Positions 24,548 to 33,859 of a DNA stretch of 50,196 bases are shown here, in pieces. Below the pieces are notes generated by a model that did no database searches, was not told where the DNA came from, and was given only the letters and a program-made list of their open reading frames with translations. Both the position numbers and the translations under genes were made by a program. The DNA is from Allomuricauda sp. F6463D (GTDB lineage: Bacteria > Bacteroidota > Bacteroidia > Flavobacteriales > Flavobacteriaceae): the NCBI RefSeq assembly GCF_023015965.1, contig NZ_JALKAN010000002.1, positions 1,139,335 to 1,189,530 on the forward strand, written 5' to 3'. Every line of letters starts with the position of its first letter. The first letter of the stretch is position 1.

Positions 24548-24575
24548 AAAAAGCCCCAAAAAATGGGGCTTATAT
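24548..24575 (-). terminator. Terminator of the TonB receptor gene
   Basis: AAGCCCC (24551-24557) and GGGGCTT (24565-24571) form a stem around an A-rich loop, 30 bp after the receptor stop on the minus strand. Confidence 0.8.
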
Positions 24576-24602
24576 AATATGATTGTGAAAAAATGGGATT
24601 AC

Positions 24603-27533
24603 TTACTTTAAAGTAAGGCTGATTCTTCCAAAGAGAAACCTACCGCCAATACCGAATTGTTGCGCCCTTCTGGACCAATCAAAACGTCCGTCACTTCGGT
24701 TATTTCCACCATCAGCCAAAGTTTCGGCTGCCCTATCGGGATAAATGTCGAGCAAGTTGTTCGCTCCAACGGTGAAGGTAAGTGAAGGAGTGGCTTTATA
24801 ACCAATAGATAAATCGGTAACCAATTGGGTGCCGAATACTTGTTGTCTATCTATATTGGTAGTAGCTTCTGTAACTTCTCCAAAGTATACATTTCTTACA
24901 AAGACAATTAACTTGTCCGATGTTAAGCTATTGGATAGGTTTATCTTAGTTCTAGGAACAGCCTCTTCCAAGTACACCCTACTATCTTCTGGAAAATAAG
25001 TATCTACCAACCCTGCATTTTCCAAAACTTCTGAGGCATTTATGTCGCCCACTTGCTGTGTTTTTGAAAAAGTACCAGCCAAATCAGATTTTAAATTCCA
25101 CTTATCACTAAGCTGTGCCTTATGCGTAATAACCACATCCAACCCTTTGGATTCGGTGTCAATGGCATTGGCAAAGAAAGATGCTGCGGTAGCACCTGCT
25201 TGCCTAAGAAGATTATTTAGTTCTAATTGAGCTCCAGAAAAAACAGGATTCCCATTTAGATCTTCAATTACATCACCATTATCATCAGTATCTGGACTTG
25301 CTTCAAATTGACCTGTATAAACTACCCTATCATTGATTTTAACAAAATAGCCATCTACCGTAAAGGTTAGGTTGGCATCTGGAATTTTGGCTGTAAACCC
25401 TAAACTTACACTGCTGGATGTTTCTTCTTTAAGTTGTGGTATGCCCAAAAGTTTTGCGGCCCTACTATCATTCGCAAAGGTACCAACTTCTTGTGGGTTT
25501 CCATTCTGGTCAAAAATTGTTGATGTGGAATTAAAATTGATTTGATGTAACGAAGGAGCTCGGAACCCTGTGTTTCCAGCAGCACGAATATTTATATTGT
25601 CTGTAATTTTGTAACGGGTAGCCAATTTAAAATTAATGGTGGATCCAAAATCGCTATAATCTTCAAATCTAGTGGCAAAACTTGCCAAAAATCTTTCTGA
25701 GAAATCAGCTTCTACATCAAAATACCCTGCAACACTACTTCTAGCTCTAGAGAGTTCGTTATCTGGACTAAAACCAGGAAAAACTTGGGACCCTTTTGGT
25801 CTTGGGTCTCCAAAGAAATCTCGGGAAGGTTCTTGTGAGGCTATGGTTATGACCTGTCCATCTGCAGTGTATTGTGCGTAGGATGCCTCTTCACCCGCTT
25901 CAATATTATAGTTTTCAACTCTATATTCCGCTCCAAACGCCACGTTTAAACCTGACATTACATCATCAAAAAATTGATTGACGTCTAAGTTGGTGGTGTT
26001 TTGACTAAAAGAAAATCCCCCTGCATCAAAAATAGTGGGAGAAGAACTTTGCAAGGATGCGTTGAAGGTATTCCCTATAGTGTATAAGAAGGCGTTTTTC
26101 CCGTAGGTATTGCTAAAATCCACATTCCAATCACCAACCATACCTTTTATGCCTGCGGATAAAGAATGATCTCTGATAGCAGAATTGATTTCAGGTAAAA
26201 AGCCATTTATATAGGCTGGGGTGAATGTTCTGTTTTCACTGGGAAGTCTATAGAATCCAGCAGAATTTCCTGTTCTTGAGCTAATACCCGCAAAAGAGTA
26301 TATCTCAGTACCCTTATCATCCAAGGGTAAGGAAAAGTTGGTGAAGAATCTACCGCCGCGCAAGGCAGATTGGCCTACGCGCATATTAAAATCGCTTCTT
26401 TTGAGCCCTCTTGCAGCCAATTCCGCTTCGGTATTATCTGCAGATAGGATAGGTTGAAGTTCTGCTTTGGTCATGGCCCCATTCAAGTTAATATTGGCCT
26501 GATTTGCATACTGGATTACATCAGTAACATCGTCGTCCAATAAATTGGCCAGATCATAACCATCAGCACCTGCAAAACGTTCAACGGTATTGTAAAGATT
26601 AAAGACATTGCCTTCCCATTCTTTCATGCGATTATAGTCTTGGCGAACGTCAAAATCACCTGAGAAGGTGATATACCCGCCATTTTCACCAAGAGGCAAA
26701 CCATAACTGGCTGCAAAGTTTGTTGTTTCACCATCAATGCCACCGGTTTGCTGGTTTGCATTTTTGGAAAAGTTGGCACCGCTTGTAACGGTTGCAGTCA
26801 ACTCATTTACAGTAGTATTCAAAACAATATTGATAACACCGGCAATGGCATCAGAGCCATATTGGGCCGCTGCACCATCCCTAAGCACTTCAATGCGCTT
26901 TATTGCCGCTGCGGGAATTGCGTTTAAATCGGTGCCCACACTGCCTCGTCCAAATGTACCGTTCACGTTGACCAAAGAGGAGGTATGCCTACGTTTACCA
27001 TTGATCAATACCAACACTTGGTCTGGCCCAAGCCCTCTTAAAGAGGCGGGATCCACGTGGTCTGTTCCATCCGAAATGGTTTGCGTGTTGGAAGTAAACG
27101 AAGGAGCTACGTAATTTAATATCTGATTTAAATTTACTTGTGGGGCAACGTTGTTTAGTTCCTTTATGTCAATGACATCCACTGGAACAGTACTTTCCGT
27201 TGCTGTTCTATTTGGATTTCTAGAACCGACAACCACTACATTTTCCAGTTCCATACCTGCTTGTAGTGTTACATTTAAATTGTTTCCGGTTACGGTTGCT
27301 TCTTGTGTGTTGAAGCCTACGTAGGAAAATACCAAAATGTCGCCATTTTTGGCTTCGATACTGTAGTTTCCATCAAAGTCTGTGATTACCCCAATAGTGG
27401 AGCCTTTTAAAAGAACCGATGCTCCGGGCAAAGGCACATTTTGATCATCATAAACGGTTCCTGTTACCTCTTGTGCTCGACCAATAAACGATACCAACAG
27501 CACAAAAAGGAATGCTAATTTCATTCTTTTCAT
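24603..27533 (-). CDS. TonB-dependent outer-membrane receptor
   Basis: 976 residues with a signal peptide ([21 protein letters not shown]). Residues 22-105 are the CarboxypepD_reg-like domain ([35 protein letters not shown]). The plug follows ([24 protein letters not shown] to [18 protein letters not shown]), then a 22-strand beta-barrel ending in an aromatic-rich [28 protein letters not shown]. The plug-barrel type and the [31 protein letters not shown] stretch resemble receptors for small organic ligands or siderophores rather than SusC. No SusD partner or ligand-processing enzyme adjoins it, so the substrate remains open. Confidence 0.93.
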   Translation of the reverse strand: MKRMKLAFLFVLLVSFIGRAQEVTGTVYDDQNVPLPGASVLLKGSTIGVITDFDGNYSIEAKNGDILVFSYVGFNTQEATVTGNNLNVTLQAGMELENVVVVGSRNPNRTATESTVPVDVIDIKELNNVAPQVNLNQILNYVAPSFTSNTQTISDGTDHVDPASLRGLGPDQVLVLINGKRRHTSSLVNVNGTFGRGSVGTDLNAIPAAAIKRIEVLRDGAAAQYGSDAIAGVINIVLNTTVNELTATVTSGANFSKNANQQTGGIDGETTNFAASYGLPLGENGGYITFSGDFDVRQDYNRMKEWEGNVFNLYNTVERFAGADGYDLANLLDDDVTDVIQYANQANINLNGAMTKAELQPILSADNTEAELAARGLKRSDFNMRVGQSALRGGRFFTNFSLPLDDKGTEIYSFAGISSRTGNSAGFYRLPSENRTFTPAYINGFLPEINSAIRDHSLSAGIKGMVGDWNVDFSNTYGKNAFLYTIGNTFNASLQSSSPTIFDAGGFSFSQNTTNLDVNQFFDDVMSGLNVAFGAEYRVENYNIEAGEEASYAQYTADGQVITIASQEPSRDFFGDPRPKGSQVFPGFSPDNELSRARSSVAGYFDVEADFSERFLASFATRFEDYSDFGSTINFKLATRYKITDNINIRAAGNTGFRAPSLHQINFNSTSTIFDQNGNPQEVGTFANDSRAAKLLGIPQLKEETSSSVSLGFTAKIPDANLTFTVDGYFVKINDRVVYTGQFEASPDTDDNGDVIEDLNGNPVFSGAQLELNNLLRQAGATAASFFANAIDTESKGLDVVITHKAQLSDKWNLKSDLAGTFSKTQQVGDINASEVLENAGLVDTYFPEDSRVYLEEAVPRTKINLSNSLTSDKLIVFVRNVYFGEVTEATTNIDRQQVFGTQLVTDLSIGYKATPSLTFTVGANNLLDIYPDRAAETLADGGNNRSDGRFDWSRRAQQFGIGGRFLFGRISLTLK

Positions 27534-27627
27534 TTAAATAGGTTTTAGTAAGATTATTGGGGATAGCTGCTGGAAATTTTCCTCAGATTAGGAGGAAAAC
27601 TGGGGGAAGATAATACTTTTTTTAAAA

Positions 27628-27668
27628 ACGACGCCCCCTGAATTTATTTTCAAATTCAGGGGGCGTGC
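27628..27668 (-). terminator. Terminator of lysS
   Basis: ACGCCCCCTGAATTT (27631-27645) and AAATTCAGGGGGCGT (27652-27666) form a perfect 15-bp stem with A and T runs, about 30 bp past the lysS stop. It may serve both directions. Confidence 0.9.
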
Positions 27669-27694
27669 TTCTGTATTTTCGTAATTTTTACAGT

Positions 27695-29386
27695 TTAACC
27701 TGTATACTTCACATTAAGCGAATCCTCGGTTTTTTCTACTTTAACAAGTCCGTGCTTGGTTAAACTTTTAATGCTCTTGTCCCATTTTTTATTGCTTAGA
27801 CCAGTTTTGCTTTTTAGGTCGGCCAAAGCCATTTCTCCTTGTGGTTTAAGGATATCCAATACAACTTTTTCCTCGTCAGTAAGTTCTACCTGCTTTTTCT
27901 CTGGTCGCATTTGCGGGAAAAACAGTACTTCTTGAATGGATGAGTTATTCGTCATTAACATTACCAAACGATCTATTCCGATTCCTATTCCAGATGTAGG
28001 GGGCATTCCATACTCCAATGCACGCAAAAAATCTTGGTCTATGAACATGGCCTCATCGTCTCCTTTTTCGGATAGCTTGAGCTGATCTTCAAATCGCTCG
28101 CGTTGATCAATCGGGTCGTTAAGCTCGGAATAGGCATTGGCCAATTCTTTGCCGTTTACCATGAGTTCAAAACGCTCCGTAAGTCTAGGGTTTGTTCTGT
28201 GTTCTTTGGTCAACGGACTCATTTCCTTTGGATAATCAATGATAAATGTAGGCTGAATGTAAAAGTGCTCACATTTTTCGCCAAAAATCTCGTCGATCAA
28301 TTTACCGACGCCCATGGTTTCATCCACTTCAATGTCCAATTTTTTGGCCACTTCGCGGAGTTCATCTTCTTCCATTCCAGCCACATCATAACCTGTGTGA
28401 ATTTTTATGGCTTCCAAAATGGGAACTCTTGGGTAAGGTGCTTTAAATTCAATTTCATGGTCACCTACGGTAACCTTGGAACTGCCAGTGGCGTCAACGG
28501 CCACTTTTTCCAATAGTTCTTCGGTGGTATCCATCATCCAATTGTAGTCTTTGTATGCCACATAGAGTTCCATTACGGTAAACTCTGGATTGTGGGTACG
28601 ATCCATACCTTCGTTACGGAAATCTTTAGCAAATTCATACACCCCATCAAAACCTCCAACGATCAATCTTTTTAAATACAATTCGTTGGCAATTCTCAGG
28701 TACAATGGAATGTTGAGTGCATTATGGTGCGTTAAAAATGGTCGTGCAGCAGCTCCTCCCGGAATGGGTTGTAAAATAGGGGTCTCTACTTCCAAATACC
28801 CTTTTTGATTGTAGAACTCCCGTATGCTGGTGGTGATTTTTGTTCGTTTTATAAAGGTGTCCTTAACATGAGGATTTACCACCAAATCTACATAACGCTG
28901 ACGGTACCTTTGCTCGGGGTCGTTGAAGGCATCGTACACTTTTCCTTCATCGTTTACCTTTGGTAATGGTAATGGTCTTAAGCTTTTGCTCAACAGTGTG
29001 AAGTTTTTTACCATCACGGTTTTTTCACCCACTTGGGTAGTAAAAAGCTCGCCCTCAACACCAATAATATCGCCTATATCCAATAATTTTTTGTATACAT
29101 CATTGTACAAAGTTTTGTCATCACCAGAACAGATTTCGTCTCGATTAAAATAGACTTGGATACGTCCTTCGCTGTCTTGTAGTTCGGCAAATGAGGCTTT
29201 TCCTTGGATTCTTCGCGACATCAACCTACCGGAAATCACGACTTTCTTTCCCTCTTCAAAATCATTCTTGATGCTCTTGGAAGTGGCATCAACAGGATAT
29301 AATGCTGCTGGATATGGATTGATACCCATTTCCTTTAATTTGGTCAATTTTTCCCTTCGAACGATTTCTTGTTCCGATAGTTGCAT
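27695..29386 (-). CDS. lysS: Lysyl-tRNA synthetase (class II)
   Basis: 563 residues, slightly longer than the usual 500 because of an added C-terminal winged-helix-like tail ([49 protein letters not shown]). The OB-fold anticodon domain occupies about 45-155 ([32 protein letters not shown]). Class II motif 2 is [20 protein letters not shown] and motif 3 is [30 protein letters not shown]. It charges tRNA-Lys. Single gene, read from a promoter-like -7 element at 29409-29416 and closed by a strong terminator. Confidence 0.97.
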   Translation of the reverse strand: MQLSEQEIVRREKLTKLKEMGINPYPAALYPVDATSKSIKNDFEEGKKVVISGRLMSRRIQGKASFAELQDSEGRIQVYFNRDEICSGDDKTLYNDVYKKLLDIGDIIGVEGELFTTQVGEKTVMVKNFTLLSKSLRPLPLPKVNDEGKVYDAFNDPEQRYRQRYVDLVVNPHVKDTFIKRTKITTSIREFYNQKGYLEVETPILQPIPGGAAARPFLTHHNALNIPLYLRIANELYLKRLIVGGFDGVYEFAKDFRNEGMDRTHNPEFTVMELYVAYKDYNWMMDTTEELLEKVAVDATGSSKVTVGDHEIEFKAPYPRVPILEAIKIHTGYDVAGMEEDELREVAKKLDIEVDETMGVGKLIDEIFGEKCEHFYIQPTFIIDYPKEMSPLTKEHRTNPRLTERFELMVNGKELANAYSELNDPIDQRERFEDQLKLSEKGDDEAMFIDQDFLRALEYGMPPTSGIGIGIDRLVMLMTNNSSIQEVLFFPQMRPEKKQVELTDEEKVVLDILKPQGEMALADLKSKTGLSNKKWDKSIKSLTKHGLVKVEKTEDSLNVKYTG

Positions 29387-29401
29387 AGTCTATAAAAAAT
29401 T

Positions 29402-29430
29402 TAAAGCGCAAAATTACACTTTTGCGCTTT
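29402..29430 (-). promoter_or_regulatory. Palindromic lysS leader/promoter
   Basis: AAAGCGCAAAA and TTTTGCGCTTT are arms of a perfect 11-bp inverted repeat just upstream of lysS. On the minus strand the element TAATTTTG (29409-29416) inside it matches the Bacteroidota -7 consensus TAnnTTTG. No clear -33 TTG was found at the right distance, so promoter activity is a moderate guess; an operator or leader hairpin is the alternative. Confidence 0.45.
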
Positions 29431-29589
29431 AAATCCTTGCCTTGAGCCAGTTTATTGTATGTGTTTTGGTGATGAGAGATCAATAAAACATTTCAGATGT
29501 AACTACTTTTTATCCCAATGGCCTATTAATCGTGTAACAAAATCTATAAATTGACTACTAATATAGTACATCAATCAAAATATATATTC

Positions 29590-29745
29590 ATGAGTATTTG
29601 GAGAGTATTGCTTGCCATATTTTTTCCTCCGCTTTCCGTAATCGGGAAAGGTTGTGGGTCATTCCTTATTGTATTACTTTTGACCCTTTGTGGATGGGTT
29701 CCCGGGGTTATTGGGGCCTTGGTCATATTAAACAAAACTAACTGA
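29590..29745 (+). CDS. Pmp3/YqaE-family membrane peptide
   Basis: 51 residues from the ATG at 29590. Two hydrophobic helices (WRVLLAIFFPPLSVIGKG and SFLIVLLLTLCGWVPGVIGALVIL) with the Pmp3/UPF0057 pattern FFPPL and PGxIxAL. Such proteolipids sit in the cytoplasmic membrane and have been linked to ion homeostasis. Nine bases separate it from the next gene, so they are probably co-transcribed. Confidence 0.85.
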   Translation: MSIWRVLLAIFFPPLSVIGKGCGSFLIVLLLTLCGWVPGVIGALVILNKTN

Positions 29746-29753
29746 TTTTTTTT

Positions 29754-30488
29754 ATGAAAAGAACCCAAATCTTTTTTATGGCAATGGTTGTTGCCCTAGT
29801 CTGTTCATGTAATTTTACGGAAGAAATTTACTTTAACGAAGATGGTACCGGTAGGCTAAATATTAGTTTTGACGGTAATGAAATGTTTGGAATGTTACCA
29901 GCAGATTCTACAAGAACCAATGAGGTGATAGACTCCACGTTAGTTTTCAAGGAAATGCTGGTAGAGAAAAGAGATAGTATTTCCATGCTTTCTGCTAAAG
30001 AACAAGAAAATTTAAAACGTTTGGAGCCCTTTAGTCTTCGGATGCAAATGAACGAAGCTGAAGAGTTGATGCTTTTTGATATGTTTGCTGATTTTGAAGA
30101 TATATCAGAAATGAACAATGCCTTTAATACTTTTCAAAGTGCAGCGGCGGTTGGGCCTAGTGCTGGCTCCAAACCCATGCCAAACGGAGCTGAAAATGAG
30201 GCGACAAAAGTATCCTATGAGTTTAATGACAACAAATTCAGACGTGTAGCTAAAATTGTTGATCAAGAGATGTTTGAGAGAAGCAAGGATAGTTTGCAAA
30301 GTGCAGAGATGTTTCTCGGCTCTTCCAATTATACATTTAAATACCACTTTCCAAGACGAATAAAAGAAACAAATTTGGAGGAAGCTACCTTTTCAATGGA
30401 CGGTAAAACGTTGATTTATAAAGTTAATTTTCTTGATGTTTTAAAAGATCCTGAAGCTTTTTTGATTGAAGTGGAGTTAGAGGACTAG
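29754..30488 (+). CDS. Lipoprotein, hypothetical
   Basis: 244 residues. The N-terminus MKRTQIFFMAMVVALVCSCNFTEEIYFNEDGTGRL gives a lipobox with Cys19 or Cys21, followed by a strand typical of small Bacteroidota lipoproteins that begin with CxFTEEIYFNEDGSG. The centre is helical and acidic; the end (YTFKYHFPRRIKETNLEEATFSMDGKTLIYKVNFLDVLKDPEAFLIEVEL) is beta-rich. Function unknown. It follows the Pmp3-like gene by 9 bp and is followed by lipB after 25 bp. Confidence 0.85.
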   Translation: MKRTQIFFMAMVVALVCSCNFTEEIYFNEDGTGRLNISFDGNEMFGMLPADSTRTNEVIDSTLVFKEMLVEKRDSISMLSAKEQENLKRLEPFSLRMQMNEAEELMLFDMFADFEDISEMNNAFNTFQSAAAVGPSAGSKPMPNGAENEATKVSYEFNDNKFRRVAKIVDQEMFERSKDSLQSAEMFLGSSNYTFKYHFPRRIKETNLEEATFSMDGKTLIYKVNFLDVLKDPEAFLIEVELED

Positions 30489-30513
30489 ACTTCCTATTTT
30501 GTATTTTTGTGGG

Positions 30514-31230
30514 ATGAACAAGAAAGTCGCCATACAAGAGTTGGGATTAAAAGACTACAAGGAAACTTGGGATTATCAAGAGGCACTCTTTAAAAACATT
30601 GTGGACATTAAGGTGCGCAACCGACGGGAGAATGCCGGCCTTGAGACCCCAAACCATTTTTTGTTCGTGGAGCACCCGCATGTGTACACTTTGGGTAAAA
30701 GTGGGGACATCAACAATTTGTTGGTGGATGAACAAAAACTTGCGGAAAAAGGGGCTACTTTTTATAAAATCAACCGAGGAGGGGATATTACCTATCATGG
30801 TCCCGGACAGGTGGTGGGCTATCCCATTTTAGATTTAGACAATTTTTTTACGGACATACACAAATACCTTCGTTTTTTAGAAGAAATGGTGATTCTCACT
30901 TTAGCCGAATATGGCATAAAAGGGGAGCGCTCAAAAGGTGAAACCGGGGTTTGGTTGGATGTGGGCACTCCATTTGCCCGTAAAATATGCGCTATGGGCG
31001 TGCGTGCCAGCCGTTGGGTGACCATGCATGGTTTTGCCTTAAACGTAAACACTGATCTAGGCTATTTTGACATGATGATTCCCTGTGGTATCAAAGACAA
31101 GGCGGTTACTTCCCTGAATGTGGAACTTGGACAAAAGGAAGTGGATGTGTCAGCAGTGAAAGAAAAATTACTAAATCATTTTACCGCTCTTTTTGAAGCG
31201 GAATTGATTAGGGAAGAGGCTGGGACTTAG
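30514..31230 (+). CDS. lipB: Lipoyl(octanoyl) transferase
   Basis: 238 residues from the ATG at 30514; the TTG five codons earlier is less likely. Family landmarks in order: FLFVEHPHVYTLGKSGD, INRGGDITYHGPGQVVGYPILDL, KICAMGVRASRWVTMHGFALNVN and MMIPCGIKDKAVTSL. The lysine in RKICAMG and the cysteine in IPCGI are the catalytic pair. It moves the octanoyl group from acyl carrier protein to lipoyl domains, the first step of lipoate assembly; cytosolic. Confidence 0.96.
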   Translation: MNKKVAIQELGLKDYKETWDYQEALFKNIVDIKVRNRRENAGLETPNHFLFVEHPHVYTLGKSGDINNLLVDEQKLAEKGATFYKINRGGDITYHGPGQVVGYPILDLDNFFTDIHKYLRFLEEMVILTLAEYGIKGERSKGETGVWLDVGTPFARKICAMGVRASRWVTMHGFALNVNTDLGYFDMMIPCGIKDKAVTSLNVELGQKEVDVSAVKEKLLNHFTALFEAELIREEAGT

Positions 31231-31298
31231 ATTATCTTTTATCTGCCAACTCAAAAGCACCATTCATCAATTGTCGGTGGAATTTAAACGAGAAAAAT

Positions 31299-31363
31299 GC
31301 TAACTTCACTTATCGGTCGATATAATTCATTTAAAAACGAATCATATCTTAAACGTTGTATGC
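31299..31363 (+). repeat. Short boundary site upstream of the HNH gene (attC-like)
   Basis: GCTAAC (31299-31304) and GTTGTATGC (31355-31363) enclose the inverted arms GATATAATTC (31319-31328) and GAATCATATC (31339-31348), which pair at nine of ten positions. The right end lies 24 bp before the HNH start. The layout is that of the sites in the two minus-strand rows, now with the gene on the plus strand. Confidence 0.5.
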
Positions 31364-31387
31364 AATAAAACCAAACATCGACAATAA

Positions 31388-32413
31388 ATGAACAATAGAG
31401 AAAAAAGAGAATTTATTTTCAAAATCTACTCTGATAATTTTCAATCTATTATCGATAACACCAAACTAAAAAATACTTACGATAAAGATTATGGTTATTA
31501 TTGTCCACTTTGTACAAACCATTTTACTAAAAAGCATTTACACGATAAAACACTAACTCTTGAACATAATCCACCGAAATCACTTGGCGGAAAAGGGACA
31601 ATTTTAACTTGTAAAAAATGTAATTCTAAATCTGGTCATAGCATTGATGTGGAATTAGCAAATGCTTTAAAAACTTCTGATGCATATTCATTTAAACCTA
31701 ATTCGGAATTTAAGACAAACTTTACGAATGAACATACCGGAAATAAAGGTGTTAATGCTAAAATTAAAATTGATGAAGATGGTGAGTTCATAATAAATGT
31801 TGATAGTAAAAATAACAATCCGAAAACATCCAAAAGATTTTTTGATAGCGCAACACAAACTTATCACAACCCAATATTTGCAACGGATTTAAAGAATATT
31901 GGATGGCAAAAAAAGCTGTCTTTTAGTTTTCCTAAACCAGAACCTTTAAACGAAAACATTTTAAAAATTTCATTGCTGAAGATTGCTTATTTAAAAGCAT
32001 TTGAGAAACTTGGTTATATCTTTTTGTTCAGCAAGAATATGCAAATTGTTCGCAAGCAATTAGATAATCCCGAAAAGGAAATTATAAAACCGCCATTTTG
32101 GATTAATTATGATTTCCCAGATGATAAACTTGGAGTAAATATTATTACGAAGCCAAGAGACTTAAGAGCCTTTCTAATTATATTTGATTTAAAGACAAGT
32201 TCAGACAAATACAGATTTGCAATAGTTCTTCCTGGATTAGGAGAAGATGATGATAAAATTTATGATATTTTATCTGACCAATTGACTAATGGAGAAGGTT
32301 TCTTAAACTGTGAATTAAATAATTATATTAACTTTCACTACGACATTAAAAAAGCAGAAGAAACATTCAAACTTGTTCGTTATTGGGACGAAATAATTGA
32401 AAAAATGGAATGA
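31388..32413 (+). CDS. HNH-type nuclease-like protein
   Basis: 341 residues. Residues 38-85 hold the motif: CPLC (38-41), then LTLEHNPPKSLGGKG with the catalytic-type His, then TCKKCNSKSGHSID with a second zinc Cys pair. This is the zinc-stabilised HNH or beta-beta-alpha-metal arrangement. The remaining 250 residues are not recognised and may choose the target or sense a partner. No methyltransferase or helicase is adjacent. It is a single-gene unit between two attC-like sites (31299-31363 and 32420-32625), AT-rich compared with lipB, so likely acquired. A restriction or defence role is plausible but inferred. Confidence 0.75.
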   Translation: MNNREKREFIFKIYSDNFQSIIDNTKLKNTYDKDYGYYCPLCTNHFTKKHLHDKTLTLEHNPPKSLGGKGTILTCKKCNSKSGHSIDVELANALKTSDAYSFKPNSEFKTNFTNEHTGNKGVNAKIKIDEDGEFIINVDSKNNNPKTSKRFFDSATQTYHNPIFATDLKNIGWQKKLSFSFPKPEPLNENILKISLLKIAYLKAFEKLGYIFLFSKNMQIVRKQLDNPEKEIIKPPFWINYDFPDDKLGVNIITKPRDLRAFLIIFDLKTSSDKYRFAIVLPGLGEDDDKIYDILSDQLTNGEGFLNCELNNYINFHYDIKKAEETFKLVRYWDEIIEKME

Positions 32414-32419
32414 AATTAT

Positions 32420-32625
32420 TGCACACAGCAACGTGCATAGCTCATTGATAATCATCTGATTAATCGAAGTTAAGGCATATTTGGAAAGTCGCTAAATTTT
32501 TAAATTTGACGATTTCCAATAAAAAAAATAAATAGTAAAATTTAAAAATCTGGCTTGTGCTTAAACAGAAAATAATTCTATAATTTGCACGCTACGAGCC
32601 ATATACAAGACCGATAAGTGTAACT
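32420..32625 (+). repeat. Row-end element, type D copy 2 (attC-like)
   Basis: Downstream of the HNH gene lies AACGTGCATAGCTCATTG, whose partner arm (CTACGAGCCATATAC) is at 32594-32608. Inside are GCATATTTGGAAAGTCGCTAAATTT and a second AAATTTAAAAAT pair. The end GCACGCTACGAGCCATATAC then AAGACC is the same as in the type D element at 9405-9522, inverted with the gene direction. About 200 bp in all, no gene. Confidence 0.6.
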
Positions 32626-32755
32626 CCAACAAACCCTTGTCCTAAAAATTCTTATCTTACTACTGTACTAAATAGGTTCTTGTAGCACAAACCAGAGGTT
32701 AAATTTAGATTCTGCTCGCTAGCTTCCCTATTTTCGATAACTAAATTACTATACC
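32626..32755 (+). promoter_or_regulatory. Leader of the 32756 lipoprotein gene
   Basis: A TATTTTCG element at 32729-32736 is one base off TAnnTTTG; TTTAG lies about 21 bp before it. It could serve the lipoprotein gene starting 20 bp later. Weak evidence. Confidence 0.3.
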
Positions 32756-33439
32756 ATGAAACAATTTATCACAGTAATTGCCTTAACAGGAGTTTTGATT
32801 TCCTGCAAGAATACAGGCGAAAACAAAAAAGTCACAGAAGAAACCGCTATTTCAGAAACAGTAGAGGATACCACAACCGATCAAGTAAATGTAAACTACG
32901 TTCCTATTGATTCAGATGAAACCCTGATTGCAGCGTCATTATTGGCCGCTCCGGAGGCAAGCCGGGATGGATGTAAAGTCATAGGGTACAATATGGCAGG
33001 TGAGTTTGTGACACTTCGTGAAGGAGATAACGAATTTATAGTGCTCGCGGATGATCCTAAAAAATCTGGATTCAATGCAGCTTGCTATCATAAAAGCTTG
33101 GAACCTTTTATGGCACGGGGTAGGGAACTGCGGGCCGAAGGAAAAACAGGACCCGAAATTTTTGATATTAGGGAAGAAGAAGCAAAATCGGGCCAACTGG
33201 ATATGGGAAAACCAGGGTCTACGCTACATATTTATTTCGGGGAGAGTGATCTGTACAACCCCGAAACTTCTAAAGTACAAGGAGCAAAGTACCGGTATGT
33301 AGTTTATTTACCATTTGCTACGGCAGCGTCTACTGGGCTTCCTGAAAACCCTATTGGTTCTAACCATCCATGGATCATGAACCCCGGAACCCACAGAGCT
33401 CATATTATGATTTCACCTTTGCCAGAAGATAACGATTGA
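32756..33439 (+). CDS. Lipoprotein, hypothetical
   Basis: 227 residues with a lipobox (VLISCKNTGENKK, Cys17). A Thr/Glu-rich linker (residues 20-55) leads to a folded domain starting ASLLAAPEASRDGCKVIGYN. The strongest stretches are ADDPKKSGFNAACYHKSLEPFMARGRELRAEGKTGPEIFDIRE and YVVYLPFATAASTGLPENP..HPWIMNPGTHRAHIMISP. A few His, Cys and Met residues might bind a metal or haem but no standard motif is present. No family assigned. Single gene. Confidence 0.8.
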   Translation: MKQFITVIALTGVLISCKNTGENKKVTEETAISETVEDTTTDQVNVNYVPIDSDETLIAASLLAAPEASRDGCKVIGYNMAGEFVTLREGDNEFIVLADDPKKSGFNAACYHKSLEPFMARGRELRAEGKTGPEIFDIREEEAKSGQLDMGKPGSTLHIYFGESDLYNPETSKVQGAKYRYVVYLPFATAASTGLPENPIGSNHPWIMNPGTHRAHIMISPLPEDND

Positions 33440-33449
33440 TTCAATAAAA

Positions 33450-33584
33450 AAGAGGCTGTCTAAAATGTCGGTTTTCGTCAACATGAACTAGTTTCAGGTT
33501 CTCATAATGATTTAGTTATCAATATGATGGGATTCTGAAACTAGTTCAGAATGACGTATTTCAATATTTTTTAGACAGCCTCTT
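33450..33584. repeat. 135-bp nested inverted repeat, copy 1
   Basis: Perfect 16-bp ends AAGAGGCTGTCTAAAA and TTTTAGACAGCCTCTT enclose a second pair GAACTAGTTTCAG / CTGAAACTAGTTC. It has no coding frame. It looks like a MITE-type element or a long terminator hairpin after the preceding lipoprotein gene. Confidence 0.75.
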
Positions 33585-33619
33585 CTGTTTTTGCAAAGTA
33601 TATACTTCATTTGTTGCTT

Positions 33620-33810
33620 AGGGTGAGCATCTTACTGCTTATTAGCTTGCCCTTTTTTATTATAGGATTCTTGTTTTACCATACCAATCTAATATTTACA
33701 CCTATTATATAGGTGATTTTCATTTGTCCGTCAATTGAGAAAGGGCATCCGTCAATTTGCGGCATAATTTCCTTGCCAAACTTGTTACTTTCCCCGTCAA
33801 AACAGAATAA
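33620..33810 (-). pseudogene. Relics of two gene ends, copy 1
   Basis: On the minus strand this translates as FDGESNKFGKEIMPQ, then QIDGCPFSIDGQMKITYII and GVNIRLVW-stop, like the last strand of a beta-barrel protein. It is joined to DNA resembling the last 22 codons of the 37956-38648 gene (MVKQESYNKKGKLISS region), here with an extra T that shifts the frame. No start or upstream part remains. A second copy is at 35745-35935. Confidence 0.55.
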
Positions 33811-33859
33811 GTTGTGCTTACCTGTCACTTAAAAAGTATAGCTAATTTAATATCAAGGA

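Noticed and set aside
33450..33584. Intact insertion sequence
   Set aside because: 135 bp is too short for a transposase and no reading frame is present.
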